From Gymnopilus junonius (taxonomy: Eukaryota > Basidiomycota > Agaricomycetes > Agaricales > Galerinaceae): DNA of 64,000 nucleotides. Made by a program: the position numbers and the translations under genes. Positions 12,180 through 22,736 of the stretch are shown in pieces (the first letter of the stretch is position 1; each line of letters opens with the position of its first letter). The notes beneath the pieces are model-generated. The model was given only the letters and a program-made list of their open reading frames with translations, ran no database searches and was not told the DNA's origin. Location of the stretch: the NCBI GenBank assembly GCA_015501075.1, contig JADNYJ010000002.1, forward strand, positions 1,116,001 to 1,180,000, in the 5' to 3' direction.

Positions 12180-12307
12180 GGCCGGTGTCCTTCTAAATTA
12201 CCATATGGAGAATAATCTCAACCGAGGTGGTATGATGTCATGGACCTTTGAATCGTGCCCATTGTACCTTGGTAGTGTACTTACCTTGTGCTCTCCCAGT
12301 CCCCTCG

Positions 12308-13375
12308 ATGCTTTCGTCCATATTAGCTTTGTTTCTTGCTATTTCAGTATCTTATATTCTTCAGTTTATTGGCTGCCACATCAGAATTGGCCGATTCGGC
12401 GTATCTTCAGCCCACTATCTTTCCTATTTTTCCTCTGCATGCACCATTTCCACCAAGTGCCTCCGATTCTCACTCCACCTCCCTTGTCGAAAAGCTCCGT
12501 TCTGGTGCATACTAATAGCCGAGAACTATGAATACAAAGATGACATGTGCCATGTCTCCATCGATCGTGTGGAGGTCAAATTTTGGTTCTTCCCTGTACA
12601 TTTCCGGTTCACCGGAGGCTCCTGGGTCACAGTGACTCTTGACGGATTTGTGGTATTTGTACCGACTTCCAAAAAATGCCCTCCTTGGATCCAACGACTC
12701 CGAAACGATCTCATCTATACCATTCTCAATGGAGACACGATACGTCTCCATTCTATGAATCCAAATGTATATCTCAGTAAGAAGGCCGCTATTATAGATG
12801 GAAACAATGGGCTGGGTCAAAATGCAAGCAAAGGGACACATAGAGAAATATGCATGCGGGGCACAGCGTCACAATGGCATATCTTCAGGTCTAATACTGG
12901 GAGAATCTACACGTTTGGGGACCTTGTGGCCGAGTGGCGGAGATGCAATGACGAAAGCCGTGAATCATTCGTCTTGATATCTAGAGAAGCTCGATGGACA
13001 AAGGTTCCTATTTTCGTGCCAATGGATGGAGCCGACGGGAAGAAGTCAAAATTTGTGTATGTTTCCAAGCCCCTACCTTCATCATACCTTCTACGAACAC
13101 ATTTCCTTTGCAGGCAGTTTCTTCATACTCTCTATAATCTGCCATCAAATGTAGGCAGAGTATACAACAATCCAATATGCACACTCGATCTTTATGTACC
13201 TCAATGCGACATCACCTTTGCTGAATTTCGTCTGCGTGATGCCGAATTACTTCGTCAAGGAGCCACGAAGATAAAAGAAAAGTACGTCGATATTGAGACT
13301 CATTACCCCGGCATACTAGGAGACATGAAATGGGAGTTTTTCTTACATGCAATATCATCGTTTGGTCAAGGATAA
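12308..13375 (+). CDS. Uncharacterised membrane-anchored protein
   Basis: Function unknown. From the ATG at 12308 the protein begins MLSSILALFLAISVSYILQF, a clear N-terminal transmembrane anchor, followed by short basic and aromatic segments. A region around PPWIQRLRNDLIYTILNGD is reminiscent of the N-terminus of bridge-like lipid-transfer proteins (Fmp27/Csf1 type), but the protein is far too short for that family and the likeness is weak. An intron of about 60 nt (13055-13114) joins KKSKFV to QFLHTLYN. The C-terminus reads FAEFRLRDAELLRQG and ends HAISSFGQG. An ATG 60 nt further up (12248) is in frame and could be the start instead. It follows the Ser/Thr-rich membrane gene on the same strand. 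Confidence 0.6.
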   Translation: MLSSILALFLAISVSYILQFIGCHIRIGRFGVSSAHYLSYFSSACTISTKCLRFSLHLPCRKAPFWCILIAENYEYKDDMCHVSIDRVEVKFWFFPVHFRFTGGSWVTVTLDGFVVFVPTSKKCPPWIQRLRNDLIYTILNGDTIRLHSMNPNVYLSKKAAIIDGNNGLGQNASKGTHREICMRGTASQWHIFRSNTGRIYTFGDLVAEWRRCNDESRESFVLISREARWTKVPIFVPMDGADGKKSKFVYVSKPLPSSYLLRTHFLCRQFLHTLYNLPSNVGRVYNNPICTLDLYVPQCDITFAEFRLRDAELLRQGATKIKEKYVDIETHYPGILGDMKWEFFLHAISSFGQG

Positions 13376-13527
13376 AGGACATACGTGGCATAAAATACGG
13401 GTCGTAATACACGAATAGATAGACTTTACATACTGGCGGACGTCGCAGCATTTATTAATGGATTATGGGGGTACTATACTACGTAATAGGCATTGCATCT
13501 ACACGCACATTTGAGCTAGTGAAGATA

Positions 13528-14670
13528 CTAGAAAATAGAAGTCGGATCGGCCAAGTTCGTGAAAAGATCGACATCCTTCTCTAACGTAATTTGACCTGTG
13601 CATTTTGGGACAAGAATAAATGAACTGTCGAAACCTTTCAACCATGAAAAATTTTCCCTTTTTGATAACATAAGGTCAATCAAAAGAGACGTGGTGACAG
13701 CTAGGATTGACCAGAGGAATGTATGGTGCCAAAGTTTATTGGAGGTGTTTCCGCAGAGAAGAGAAATCAGGTCATAGAGAAGACACAGCCCGAGAGTTGG
13801 GTCAGGACCCGATCCCACAGTCTGCATACCATATGTCAGGTATGTAGTTCCAGAAGCCAGCAGGGATACTCACCATGAGGACGCAAATGACGCCGAAGTT
13901 AAGCATCTCGAATGTTGACGGGGAAGCCATAGTCTGACGAGGTCAATCAAATTGAATAACAGTATTCGAGACAGATGGAAATGAGTGAAACATACATCGA
14001 ATACACCCCAATTTTTCAACATGAGCAGCACCCCAAGGCCAGTTCCCGTTTTCATGACATGATGAGTCATAGAGTTAACTGGCGTGATCGCTTCGTCCTG
14101 ATCGACATGAAGAAGTACAAAGACAGCATATAGCTGGGCAGCCAAGTTGCAGGACAAGAGTATCTGCGATATGAGATACTCCCCTCGGATCCAAGCCCAG
14201 CCCCATGCAACTATATAATGTGTTAGGGACCTGATACACATCAAAATTTATGACTAACCAAGAAAGATGTTCCCTGCTATGTTGTAAGGCAAGCACCTTA
14301 TTTGAGCACAACTGAGACAGGCTGAAAAGATACGCGTATCGCGTTCGTAATCCACAATAGGTGGCCGAAGGGTGGTTTGCTCGACAGAGATATTACTGCA
14401 CTTGAAAGTTTCATCCCAGCCGAAGGACAAAGGTAATGTGTCGTCCATGACATCCCATGTGAAGAATAACTGCCTCAGCCATAAGATGTTGAGTAGGGCA
14501 GAGACAATGAAGAAGCCGATAACGAATACGTCGTCGAAAGAATATGGCTGAGGAGGATGGGGACCATGTAAAGACAGGACGTAGATATGTGAGCAAACAT
14601 AGGCAATAAAGCTAGAGACTGCAGCAATACGAGCAATCCAGAGGCGTCGGTGGGTTATTGCGGTCAACAT
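13528..14670 (-). CDS. Multi-pass membrane protein of unknown function
   Basis: The protein starts MLTAITHRRLWIARIAAVSS at 14670. It shows about seven hydrophobic segments, including FVIGFFIVSALLNILWLRQL, ISQILLSCNLAAQLYAVFVL, LGVLLML, FGVICVLM and LWSILAVTTSLLIDLML. Four introns can be placed at about 14240, 13990, 13930 and 13850. The C-terminus is TNLADPTSIF (TAG 13528-13530). The loops have no catalytic signature I recognise. The pattern fits a conserved fungal endomembrane protein of unknown function. It is divergent from COG8, with 245 bp between starts. Confidence 0.65.
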
Positions 14671-14915
14671 GTCGCTGGTGAACGCTATTTTCCGCAGTTG
14701 GACGCAAGACAGGAACTCGAATATTCATCTGGACGACTAAGACAAGTTGGAGAAAGGAGAAACGGTGATCGATACCGGAGGTGGGACAACAATCCAGATC
14801 TGGTCTCGATTTGCACAGTTTGCATCGTTGTATAGCTGTGAGCAGTAACAACTTGTAGTCGTTAGTTAGTTTACGTAAGGCACGTATGATTCCTTTTCCG
14901 AGTTGATAGTCGTTC

Positions 14916-16946
14916 ATGGACGACCAACCGACTGCGCCTGTACCGAGCACGTCGCGTCTCGTCGACGTACAAACACTCACAGATTTCCTCGCATCTTCTT
15001 CCAAAGTTCCCTTGGAGCAACTCATCAAACCGAGCTCCCAAAGCTATTTATCCATCCTGACCACGTACGGCCTCCAGGAACTTACCGCTGAGCCTACTAT
15101 TCTTCAAACGCAGTCGCACCATCTCACATCTAGTTTGACGTCTCTTACGCACACCTCTTATCCGACTTTCCTCTCTTTACATAAGACGACAAAGGCTTTG
15201 ACCACGTCTTTGACTTCGCTTTCTTCTTCGCTTGATGCTCTCCTGAACTCAAGTTTGCCGGCGCTGGAGGAAAGCGCTGCTGGATGGAAAGACCGCACAG
15301 AGTCCGTCCTCAAGGAACGGAGCAAAGCAAAAGTGGTATTGGAGCAACATGAAAAGATCAGGGATTTACTGGAAATACCACTTCTTATTGACACTTGTGT
15401 AAGGAATGGCTATTTCGCAGAGGCACTGTCCTTGGTAGCCCATGCCAAGGCACTTGCAGCAAATGCGTCCACTTCTAACAAACCGACACCCCTCATCCTT
15501 TCTTCTGTCCTGTCTGAAGTCCACCATTCCGTCATGCAAATGCTGCTATCCCTGTTAACTACTCTGTACGAACCTAATCGCAAGCTTCCAGCTCTCTGGA
15601 AAGCAGTCAACTTCCTGCGCAAAATGGATGTGTTTGGACCATCTTCTCCATTTGCCTCCGCACCTACGCATCTCAAGGGTGCACAAACCGAAACGGATAG
15701 TAAACACATTGAACATTTTGCAGATTTCATTTCCAGCGAGGAACAAATTGCACTGGCCTTTCTTGTAGGCCGAGAATCGTGTCTGAAATCCACTTTAGAG
15801 CCATCCGGGAGTGATATATCGCGGATGACGAATCATGGAGAGTTAGACGACAGAGAAAAGGAAGACCTCGCTAGGTACCTCAAGAAATACATCGACCTTT
15901 GGAGAGAAGGAGTGTACGATATCACGACGCAATACTCTACCATCTTTCTAGAGAAGTCTTCTTCATCCATCCTTCAACCTTCCACAGCTAAACCGACGAG
16001 TCCCACCACACCCACGCCAAGTTCAGAACCGTCAAATCACGACCAAGAGTGGATACAGTTACATGCTTTGATTACGACCTATACTTCCCGAGCACTCACT
16101 GTTCATCTGTTGCCGGTTCTTTCACCGAGCCTCCATCTTTTATCACTTTCTCTTCTTCCCTCTCTTCTCACTCAATTGACCTACTGCTCAACTGCCTTTG
16201 CGCGGGTTGGGTTGGATTTCCGAGCCATTCTTTCTGTCCTCTTCTCTGATGCAGTGGCAGAGGTGATTAGCAAGGAGTTTAAAGCTACAGGAGTCACATT
16301 TGAGTCGCGCTTCAAAGTACCCTCTGCACCTGGTCAGAGTCAGAGTTCTCGAGAAATAAATGGAGCCAGAAAGTCGAAATGGAAGCAGCCTTCCAAGTGG
16401 CTTGTAACCTCTGGCAATGCGGCGTTACCACCAGTACCCGTGACTCCAGCCACTCCGGCCTCCCCGTCATTCGCTCAAAGCCCACCTCATATCCCACCGC
16501 AGATTCTGGCATCATACCCGCCTCTTGCTGAGCATACCAATACCATTCTGGGCGTTTTGAACGGGCTACGGCTGCTAGCTCCAACTTCTATTTTACCTAC
16601 CCTTGCGCGCGTCTTGGATGACGAAGTTTTGGCCAAAGGAGGTCAGGCATTACAAGCGTATATTAAGGCTTTCCTAAAAGATTGGCAGTCGATGTCCAGC
16701 GGTCGCTCGGACGAAGATGATAGCGAGGTCGATAAGGAGAAAACCGTAATTATGGCGTTTGGCCAAGTCTACTTTGGGATTCTGGTACCATTCATTAGGA
16801 GGGCTTTAGTAGAAGGCGTGTACGCGGTACAGCTCGATTCAACTTTTGAGGGAGGCGGTCAAAATTTGCCGAATGTCGTCATGGATTGGGAAGATTTCCT
16901 TCTGGAGGTCGAGGACGACAGTGGGAAGAGCGAAGATGATTCATAA
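14916..16946 (+). CDS. COG8: Conserved oligomeric Golgi complex subunit 8
   Basis: COG8 (Dor1) belongs to lobe B of the COG tether, which captures retrograde vesicles at the Golgi. The gene is a single uninterrupted frame of 676 codons, unusual beside its intron-rich neighbours. The N-terminal COG8 domain is recognised from SQSYLSILTTYGLQELTAEP, the SLTSLSSSLDALLNSSLPAL helix region, and LLEIPLLIDTCVRNGYFAEA followed by ALSLVAHAKAL. Low-complexity Ser/Pro/Thr inserts lie around residues 345-370 and 505-535. The C-terminus is acidic (EVEDDSGKSEDDS). Length and motif order fit fungal COG8. Confidence 0.88.
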   Translation: MDDQPTAPVPSTSRLVDVQTLTDFLASSSKVPLEQLIKPSSQSYLSILTTYGLQELTAEPTILQTQSHHLTSSLTSLTHTSYPTFLSLHKTTKALTTSLTSLSSSLDALLNSSLPALEESAAGWKDRTESVLKERSKAKVVLEQHEKIRDLLEIPLLIDTCVRNGYFAEALSLVAHAKALAANASTSNKPTPLILSSVLSEVHHSVMQMLLSLLTTLYEPNRKLPALWKAVNFLRKMDVFGPSSPFASAPTHLKGAQTETDSKHIEHFADFISSEEQIALAFLVGRESCLKSTLEPSGSDISRMTNHGELDDREKEDLARYLKKYIDLWREGVYDITTQYSTIFLEKSSSSILQPSTAKPTSPTTPTPSSEPSNHDQEWIQLHALITTYTSRALTVHLLPVLSPSLHLLSLSLLPSLLTQLTYCSTAFARVGLDFRAILSVLFSDAVAEVISKEFKATGVTFESRFKVPSAPGQSQSSREINGARKSKWKQPSKWLVTSGNAALPPVPVTPATPASPSFAQSPPHIPPQILASYPPLAEHTNTILGVLNGLRLLAPTSILPTLARVLDDEVLAKGGQALQAYIKAFLKDWQSMSSGRSDEDDSEVDKEKTVIMAFGQVYFGILVPFIRRALVEGVYAVQLDSTFEGGGQNLPNVVMDWEDFLLEVEDDSGKSEDDS

Positions 16947-19329
16947 CACAGTCTGTTCCCCACCCTATTAATTTCGCAATTGTGGGTCTGCACCAGTTAT
17001 AGCTAGCGGAATTGCACGCTTATCACTCTTTCTGCTATTCAGAGTTAGTCTGACTCCGGAGCGCGCTGAATCCGACACGGGAATGCCGAGATTTGCCTAT
17101 TTAACGAGTCGGTTATTACCTTCAATTGGGTCGGCCAAGATCGAAGGCGATGCTCTTCTAGCAATCGCTTTTCCGCATCGATGCAGTGCATCTGGTTCAT
17201 CGATCGCTCTGACAGACTTCAACAGTACCGTAGGCAATTACCGAATCTTTAATGCAAATGGTCCTTCTGGAGTCAATAGACTTTTATCATGAACAAAGTC
17301 TAATAACACGGTGATTCGTAATAAGTACATGTGCTTGGCCCAAGAACATTTCGATGAACAATTGGGTTGCAGGAAAGAAGTCCTCGGCATGTGGAGCTAA
17401 CGGCTCCCCGAATTCGAAGTCTCGTACTTTGGAAAAGTCTGTAGACCTGAGTGAAGTGTGCCAAACTGCAGTGTATGAAAAGACGCCTATCGCTGAGTGG
17501 TCAGAAGACATCATGGTGGTGAGAAACAATAGCTGACGCTTCAGGCCATAAGCCGAAAACGGCGGCAGAAATAAGGATGGAAGTTTGTACTTACATGTTC
17601 TTACGTTCGAAACATAAACTTATCGAGCACTTGGTGTAGTCGGGGTTAAGGTGAAATGAAAAGGATGTTCACGCTTGCAATGCTTCCATAATAGATTTTG
17701 TCCCAAGCAAGTTGAGGAAGAAATTCTATGCCGTCAAACGTAGAAACTCTACTTCTTGGAATGAAGAAGCGAGGTCGATGAAAGTTTTCGCGTGCATAGA
17801 CTAGCGAGGATTTCAAGGACGTGACATGTCCTTGACAAGTACAGTGAGGCAGCCTTGCGGACTTTTCCAGTAATAGTGACGAGATAAGTGAGAGAGGAAT
17901 TCCAATGCCGCGCCCAGAACAGGCGGAAGTAATCTTGTCGCCGTTAGAGAGACAAATACTGCACCTAAAACTGGTCAGAACGAGTAAAAATAACAAACGT
18001 TGGCAGAACAGGTGTCCTGAGGGAGCTGGCCCACTGAGTCGCCGAAATCCAAGGATGAGCGTCCATCGAACATATGTACGAGTCAACACTGCGGACGAAA
18101 ATTTTTTCATAAATGCAATGATGGATGATGTAATAGGATTGAAAAAGGCTTAGTCGAGGATAGCATCTATGACTCAGTGAGGATGGCTAAATGAAAGGCA
18201 GAGTTACATGCAACTTGACAGATGCGACTGGCAGGAAAGCGAGATAGAGGTCGGCGAGATCTAATTACAGGAATAGTTGACTAACTGGAGAAAAGGGAAC
18301 AACAATGGCACGAGAATTGATGGCACTACTTACATACATCCTGATGCGACCCTGGCAGACTCGTTTCACATAACCCCGACCGACAGACGGAGTATGGACA
18401 GAAGGAATTGAGGCATGCATTGTCCTCGCTGGATGCGCATGACTCACCTCGAGCAGACTCACTCATGAACGCATGCATTGCTTGGACAGATGCCGGGGTT
18501 TATGAGCATGGGAGTTGGGATTGTAATCGAGAGGCCAAAGCCACCCCTGCTACGCTTAGATTATCACGATATAATCACTTGGCCAATGGGAAGTCTTGGA
18601 AGAGAACAATAATGAATCCATTTGGATGGACGGGATTTACCTGGTCTCTGCGGGTGATTGTCGTTGATATATTTTCGCATTGTCCGCTAGAATAAGGAAA
18701 AAGATGCCGACATACGACGGGGATTGAAACACAGTCGTAGATGGCAAGACCAGCGGGAGGGCACTCGCTGGACGGACCGAGGCGCCTGAAAGTGAGCGCT
18801 ATAGCAACCCTAGTTTGGAACTGTTAATAAAATATGGAAGACAATATATAAGCGAGGGCGACCCTGAGCGGTCGATCGAGGACCAAGCAGAGGGAAAGTG
18901 GCCGCCTGGATGGTCTGAGCGACTGAACACGGGTGCAGCTAGCTCAACAAGAAGCTCGGCCGGATGTCTGATTGACTCGCCATTGGTGGAGATGAAGGAG
19001 AGAGAACAAAAAGAGCGGGGAGGTAAGATCCGCAAATGAGCGAAATTCGCACGGTGAGTGAGATCGCGCAGAACTGACTCCTTTACATACACGGTGAAAA
19101 ATAAATTGACTGCAGCCTGAAGCGATGGCGCGCCTTTTAAAGCTGGCTCCTGCTTTCTCTTCTCTCCGCCCTCCCCATGTCCTTCCTCGACTTCTCCCTC
19201 CAACTTTCCGCGACACGCCCCTGTACTCTTCGCCCCTTCTCCCTTTCTAGCTTTTATCCTATTCCGAGGGCCATCCACTATGATCTTTCCCCTTCCCCGT
19301 CTTCTGCCGCTTTCTCTGTCGCCTCTATC
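16947..19329. other. Long region without a supportable gene
   Basis: About 2.4 kb lies between COG8 and the F-box-like gene. Open stretches of 60-150 codons occur on both strands (for example 17646-18110 on the minus strand and 17905-18153 on the plus strand). None shows a motif I recognise, and no pair joins convincingly at GT-AG sites. A decayed intron-rich gene on the minus strand between about 17300 and 18750 is possible, since several AG-terminated pyrimidine tracts sit there, but I cannot reconstruct it. The last 200 bp before 19330 are pyrimidine-rich, typical of a promoter and 5' UTR. Confidence 0.5.
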
Positions 19330-20537
19330 ATGCCACCATCCAGCTCTCTTCCCCAAATGCCTCTCGAACTCGTCCTCTCCTTCATCGAGTCTGCTGCTGC
19401 ACAGGTCGACCACGACGCCTATGTCGACCTACTCACGTCCTGCTCCTTGGTCTGCAGAGCATGGTCCACCCCGGCACAGAAGGCACTGTTCTCCAAGGTT
19501 ACCCTTCGCAGCCAACGAGCGTGCGAGTCATTCCTGAACGCCGTCGATCGTTCCACCGTTCACGGAGCTGTCCTCGGAGACGCCGTCAAAAATTTGCGCG
19601 TCGTTCTGGATCACAATCAACCTTCCAGTTTGCATCATCATTCTTTTGCCTTGGCCGTCAACGCGTGTCCAAATCTGTCAGAGTTGGAAATATCTCTGTA
19701 CGGTTGTGCAGAACCAGGTCAGGACATTGTTGGCGCTCCCGACGTGTCGCGTCTTCGGAGAACAGCCCCCTCCTTCGACGAGCAGACACTTGCTCTCCTA
19801 AAGTCGGGTCCTACGATCAAACGTCTCCGATTTGACAATTGGTCCGAAAACCAGCAGTCCATTTTCCAACTTCTCGACATCTGGCCGTCCCTTCAGTTCT
19901 TGGCGGTTGGAGGAACCTCACCGCAGCTTCCACAGGGAACTCTTCCTGCGTTTCCAGCTTGCCTTCGTGGCCTCCGACTCAACTTCCAGGCAAACCCGTC
20001 CATTGATTTCCTCAAGTGGCTTCTCCATAACTCGACCGTGTCGCTGCGCACTCTCAATCTCGAACGGGATCCCAGCTTCGACGTCTTCGAGTATTTGATC
20101 AACACCCACGGTTCGACTCTACGATCAATTTCTTTCCCTGCTTTTGGGTCGCACGACTGCATGGCTCTCATTGCAAAGTGCATCAACCTTAAAGAGCTAA
20201 GGACAGAAAACCAAGCATGCCCGCCAACTCTCTACAAGCATCTTCCAAAGCGACTGGAATGCCTTGCTTTCGGACTCGACCGTGACACTTCCCTCACCCC
20301 CATCCTTGAAGTTGTCAAGGCAAGTGATGCCTTGAAGAGTCTCGACGTTCAGCTATGGGAGGGTGGTTCCCAACACTCTCTTTTCGACTCTCTGAAGATC
20401 GCCTGCGTTTATCGAGGAATCGAGCTCAACACCACAAGCAACCTGCGAGCGTTTCGTGCCTATGACATGCCTGTAAGTATTCTTTGCATTCTTTCCATCA
20501 GAGATCATTGATTGATCTTGAAAAGCAGAAAAATTAA
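19330..20537 (+). CDS. F-box-like / leucine-rich-repeat protein
   Basis: This is probably a substrate adaptor of an SCF ubiquitin ligase. From the ATG at 19330 the protein begins MPPSSSLPQMPLELVLSFIE. The pattern MPLELVLSFIE..LLTSCSLVCRAWSTPAQKALFSKV is a degenerate F-box of the kind common in agaricomycetes. Repeated Leu-rich stretches follow (CPNLSELEISLYG, IKRLRFDNW, LRGLRLNFQ, LRTLNLERD, LKELRTEN). A single intron (20473-20528) joins AYDMP to KN and stop (TAA 20535-20537). An earlier in-frame ATG at 19177 would add 51 residues rich in Ser and Pro. I prefer 19330 because the F-box follows at once. The target is unknown. Confidence 0.75.
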
Positions 20538-21095
20538 CCTTGACGTCGACATTCATCTTCCATTTTGACAACATTTCTTTGCTCTATTTTACGACTTCAT
20601 TTTATGATGCAACGTTCTTTCACCACACTGTAGCATATCCCATATTTCCAACGACTCGCATTCAAGACATCTCCCCGATTTACAACACGCTATCCAGGAT
20701 ATAATAACGATTTATTGGTACCCTACACTCTGCTTTCGTCCTATTACATTATGCGACGCTCTCCCCTTACTAGCGGTCGCTTGTTCATGCTTTTGGATGC
20801 ACATTACGCATTACGTTTATCCCACTCACTTGTTACCGCATATCAGTAGATCATTATTGCCACATTTATAGTTCACTTCGTACCCCGGTAGCTTATACAT
20901 GATATATTATAGGAAGATATTCCTTCCTAGTCATGGAATACAATGCACTTGCAATGCAACTCACGTTGTTCTGAACTTTCGACTTGAAATTCAATTTGAC
21001 CGCCACTCGGAGCAAATATTGCCAAATAACCCATTTAAGGTAACGTCATTGCTACTTTGACTTGTGGCTTCAGCACCCTGTACCACAACCCCACC
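20538..21095. other. Intergenic region
   Basis: About 560 bp of AT-richer sequence without a supportable coding frame. It holds the 3' UTR of the F-box-like gene and the promoter of the RS-rich gene. Confidence 0.4.
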
Positions 21096-22658
21096 ATGGC
21101 CTCGTCACTGTCCTCAGTGGTGTCAAACCTTGTTAGAGCATCCATGGGCAACTCCGTGCCTCCCTCTGTCACAGATGATGACCTAGATCGACACGTCGCT
21201 GAGCTCATTGTTCGAGAGGCAAAGAAGAAAGCAGAGCGTTATGGACAACAAGGTATCAGAGCATATATATCCAACAATATGTAGGTGATTATCTCCCTCA
21301 TATGCCTTTCGAAGCGACTGACTCGTGTCCTTTCTAGTGATAGTAATGCACCCAAAGCAAACAAACGGTTTCTTTCATCTATCATCAAAAGCACGGATGA
21401 CCATAACAAGACTATTCTGAGAGCTCAGGCTCAAGCTGCTCAAGAAATCAAACGTGAACGAGAGGAGCAGGAGAGAAGACAGAGGAGAGCGAGAGCTGCG
21501 GAAGCTGCAGAGGCTGAAAGACTGCGGCGCTCTGGCAGAAGTAGTAAAAGGAAAAGAGGTAACGATGACGAAGGATGGGATAGATGGGATGGAAGGACGG
21601 CGGAGAGAAAGAAGGTTTCTAGGAACTGGGAGAATTGGGATGGTCGTGATGAAGATGGAGAGAAGGGTGAACGCGAACGAATGCGCAGGCGAAGAAGCCG
21701 CTCAAGGTCGCCGTCTAGAAGCCGGGATAATAGATCAGAGATAAAGTCTCGTCCACATCGTGAAGACGATGAAAGTGACGGAGACACATCATATCGTAGG
21801 AGACGTCGACATGGCCACAGCAGATCCTCTTCACCCGCAAGAGACGACTCGAGGCATGACAGCCGACACGAAGACAGTTCAAAGAGAACCAAACGAAAGA
21901 GGAGCCGAGAACGATCTGAAAGACGTTCTCGCCGTCCCAGTCGTTCTCTTTCTCCAAGGCACCGCTCTCTATCACGATCTTCTCAGACAGACGATTCAAA
22001 GCAAAGGAAACGGAGGCGTTCTCGGTCTCCCAGATATGCTTTAGATGACATACTAGACGACCAACCTCCTCGTCGGGTTACACCAGCAATGACGGACTCG
22101 ATTCCAGAAGATAAGGAAGTCGACCTGCGACAACAATTGAAGGATTCGCGCCAGGCAGAGCCACGACGTTCCAGTCCACAAACTGATCCAGGACCTTCAA
22201 GTGGTCCAAAAGTCGGCATTAGTCTCAAATCCGTGCCGAGTCGCTCATCGTCCTTGTCATCCCGTTCTCCTGGTCCAGGCCCGCAGCTACCTGTACAACT
22301 TCCATCCAAGATGGATCGTTACTTTGAAGAGTCGTATGATCCTCGTCTCGACGTTGCTCCTCTTGAAGCACCCAAGGTCCCTGCGACTGGGCTAATCGAC
22401 AATGCCGAGTTCGAAGGGTGGGATGCCATGTTGGAACTCATTCGCCTGCGGAGGCAAGATAAAGAAGACAAGAAGAGATTAGAGCGACTTGGCCTCTTGC
22501 CGAAAGAGAAGAGCAAGAGCAAGAAAAGGGGCGTCGTCGTTGATTCCGGTCCAGCCGTTGCTGATAGATGGTCCGGAGAGGCTGTTAGTGTGATGGATAT
22601 TGAATACAAGAAAAGAGGGACTGTAAGAGAATGGGATTTGGGAAAGGAGGCGTTGTAG
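21096..22658 (+). CDS. RS-rich protein, probable pre-mRNA processing factor
   Basis: The start at 21096 has a good context (ccaccATGg). Residues 1-62 form a conserved N-terminal block (MASSLSSVVSNLVRASMGNS, then DDDLDRHVAELIVREAKKKAE). One intron (21281-21337) joins NN to IDSNAPKANKRFLSSIIKST. The middle is a long charged coiled-coil/RS domain (EREEQERRQRRARAAEAAEA, RRRSRSRSPSRSRD). The C-terminal 100 residues form a second conserved block: KMDRYFEESYDPRLDVAP and GWDAMLELIRLRRQDKEDKK, ending VREWDLGKEAL. RS domains of this type are typical of spliceosome-associated proteins and a nuclear location is likely. I cannot name the orthologue. Confidence 0.75.
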
Positions 22659-22736
22659 ACGGAAGTACTATCTAAATTATTTATAACAACTATGTACTAC
22701 TATTACTTGCAATTATGGATATTATATTGATTCAAT

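Noticed and set aside
17287..18750. Possible minus-strand membrane protein or receptor gene
   Set aside because: I tried to read it as a DUF6534-type or STE3-type receptor. No motif held across frames and no set of introns joined the pieces.
21440..22309. Long open frames antisense to the RS-rich gene
   Set aside because: They mirror the repetitive RS/charged codons of the sense gene and have no independent motif.
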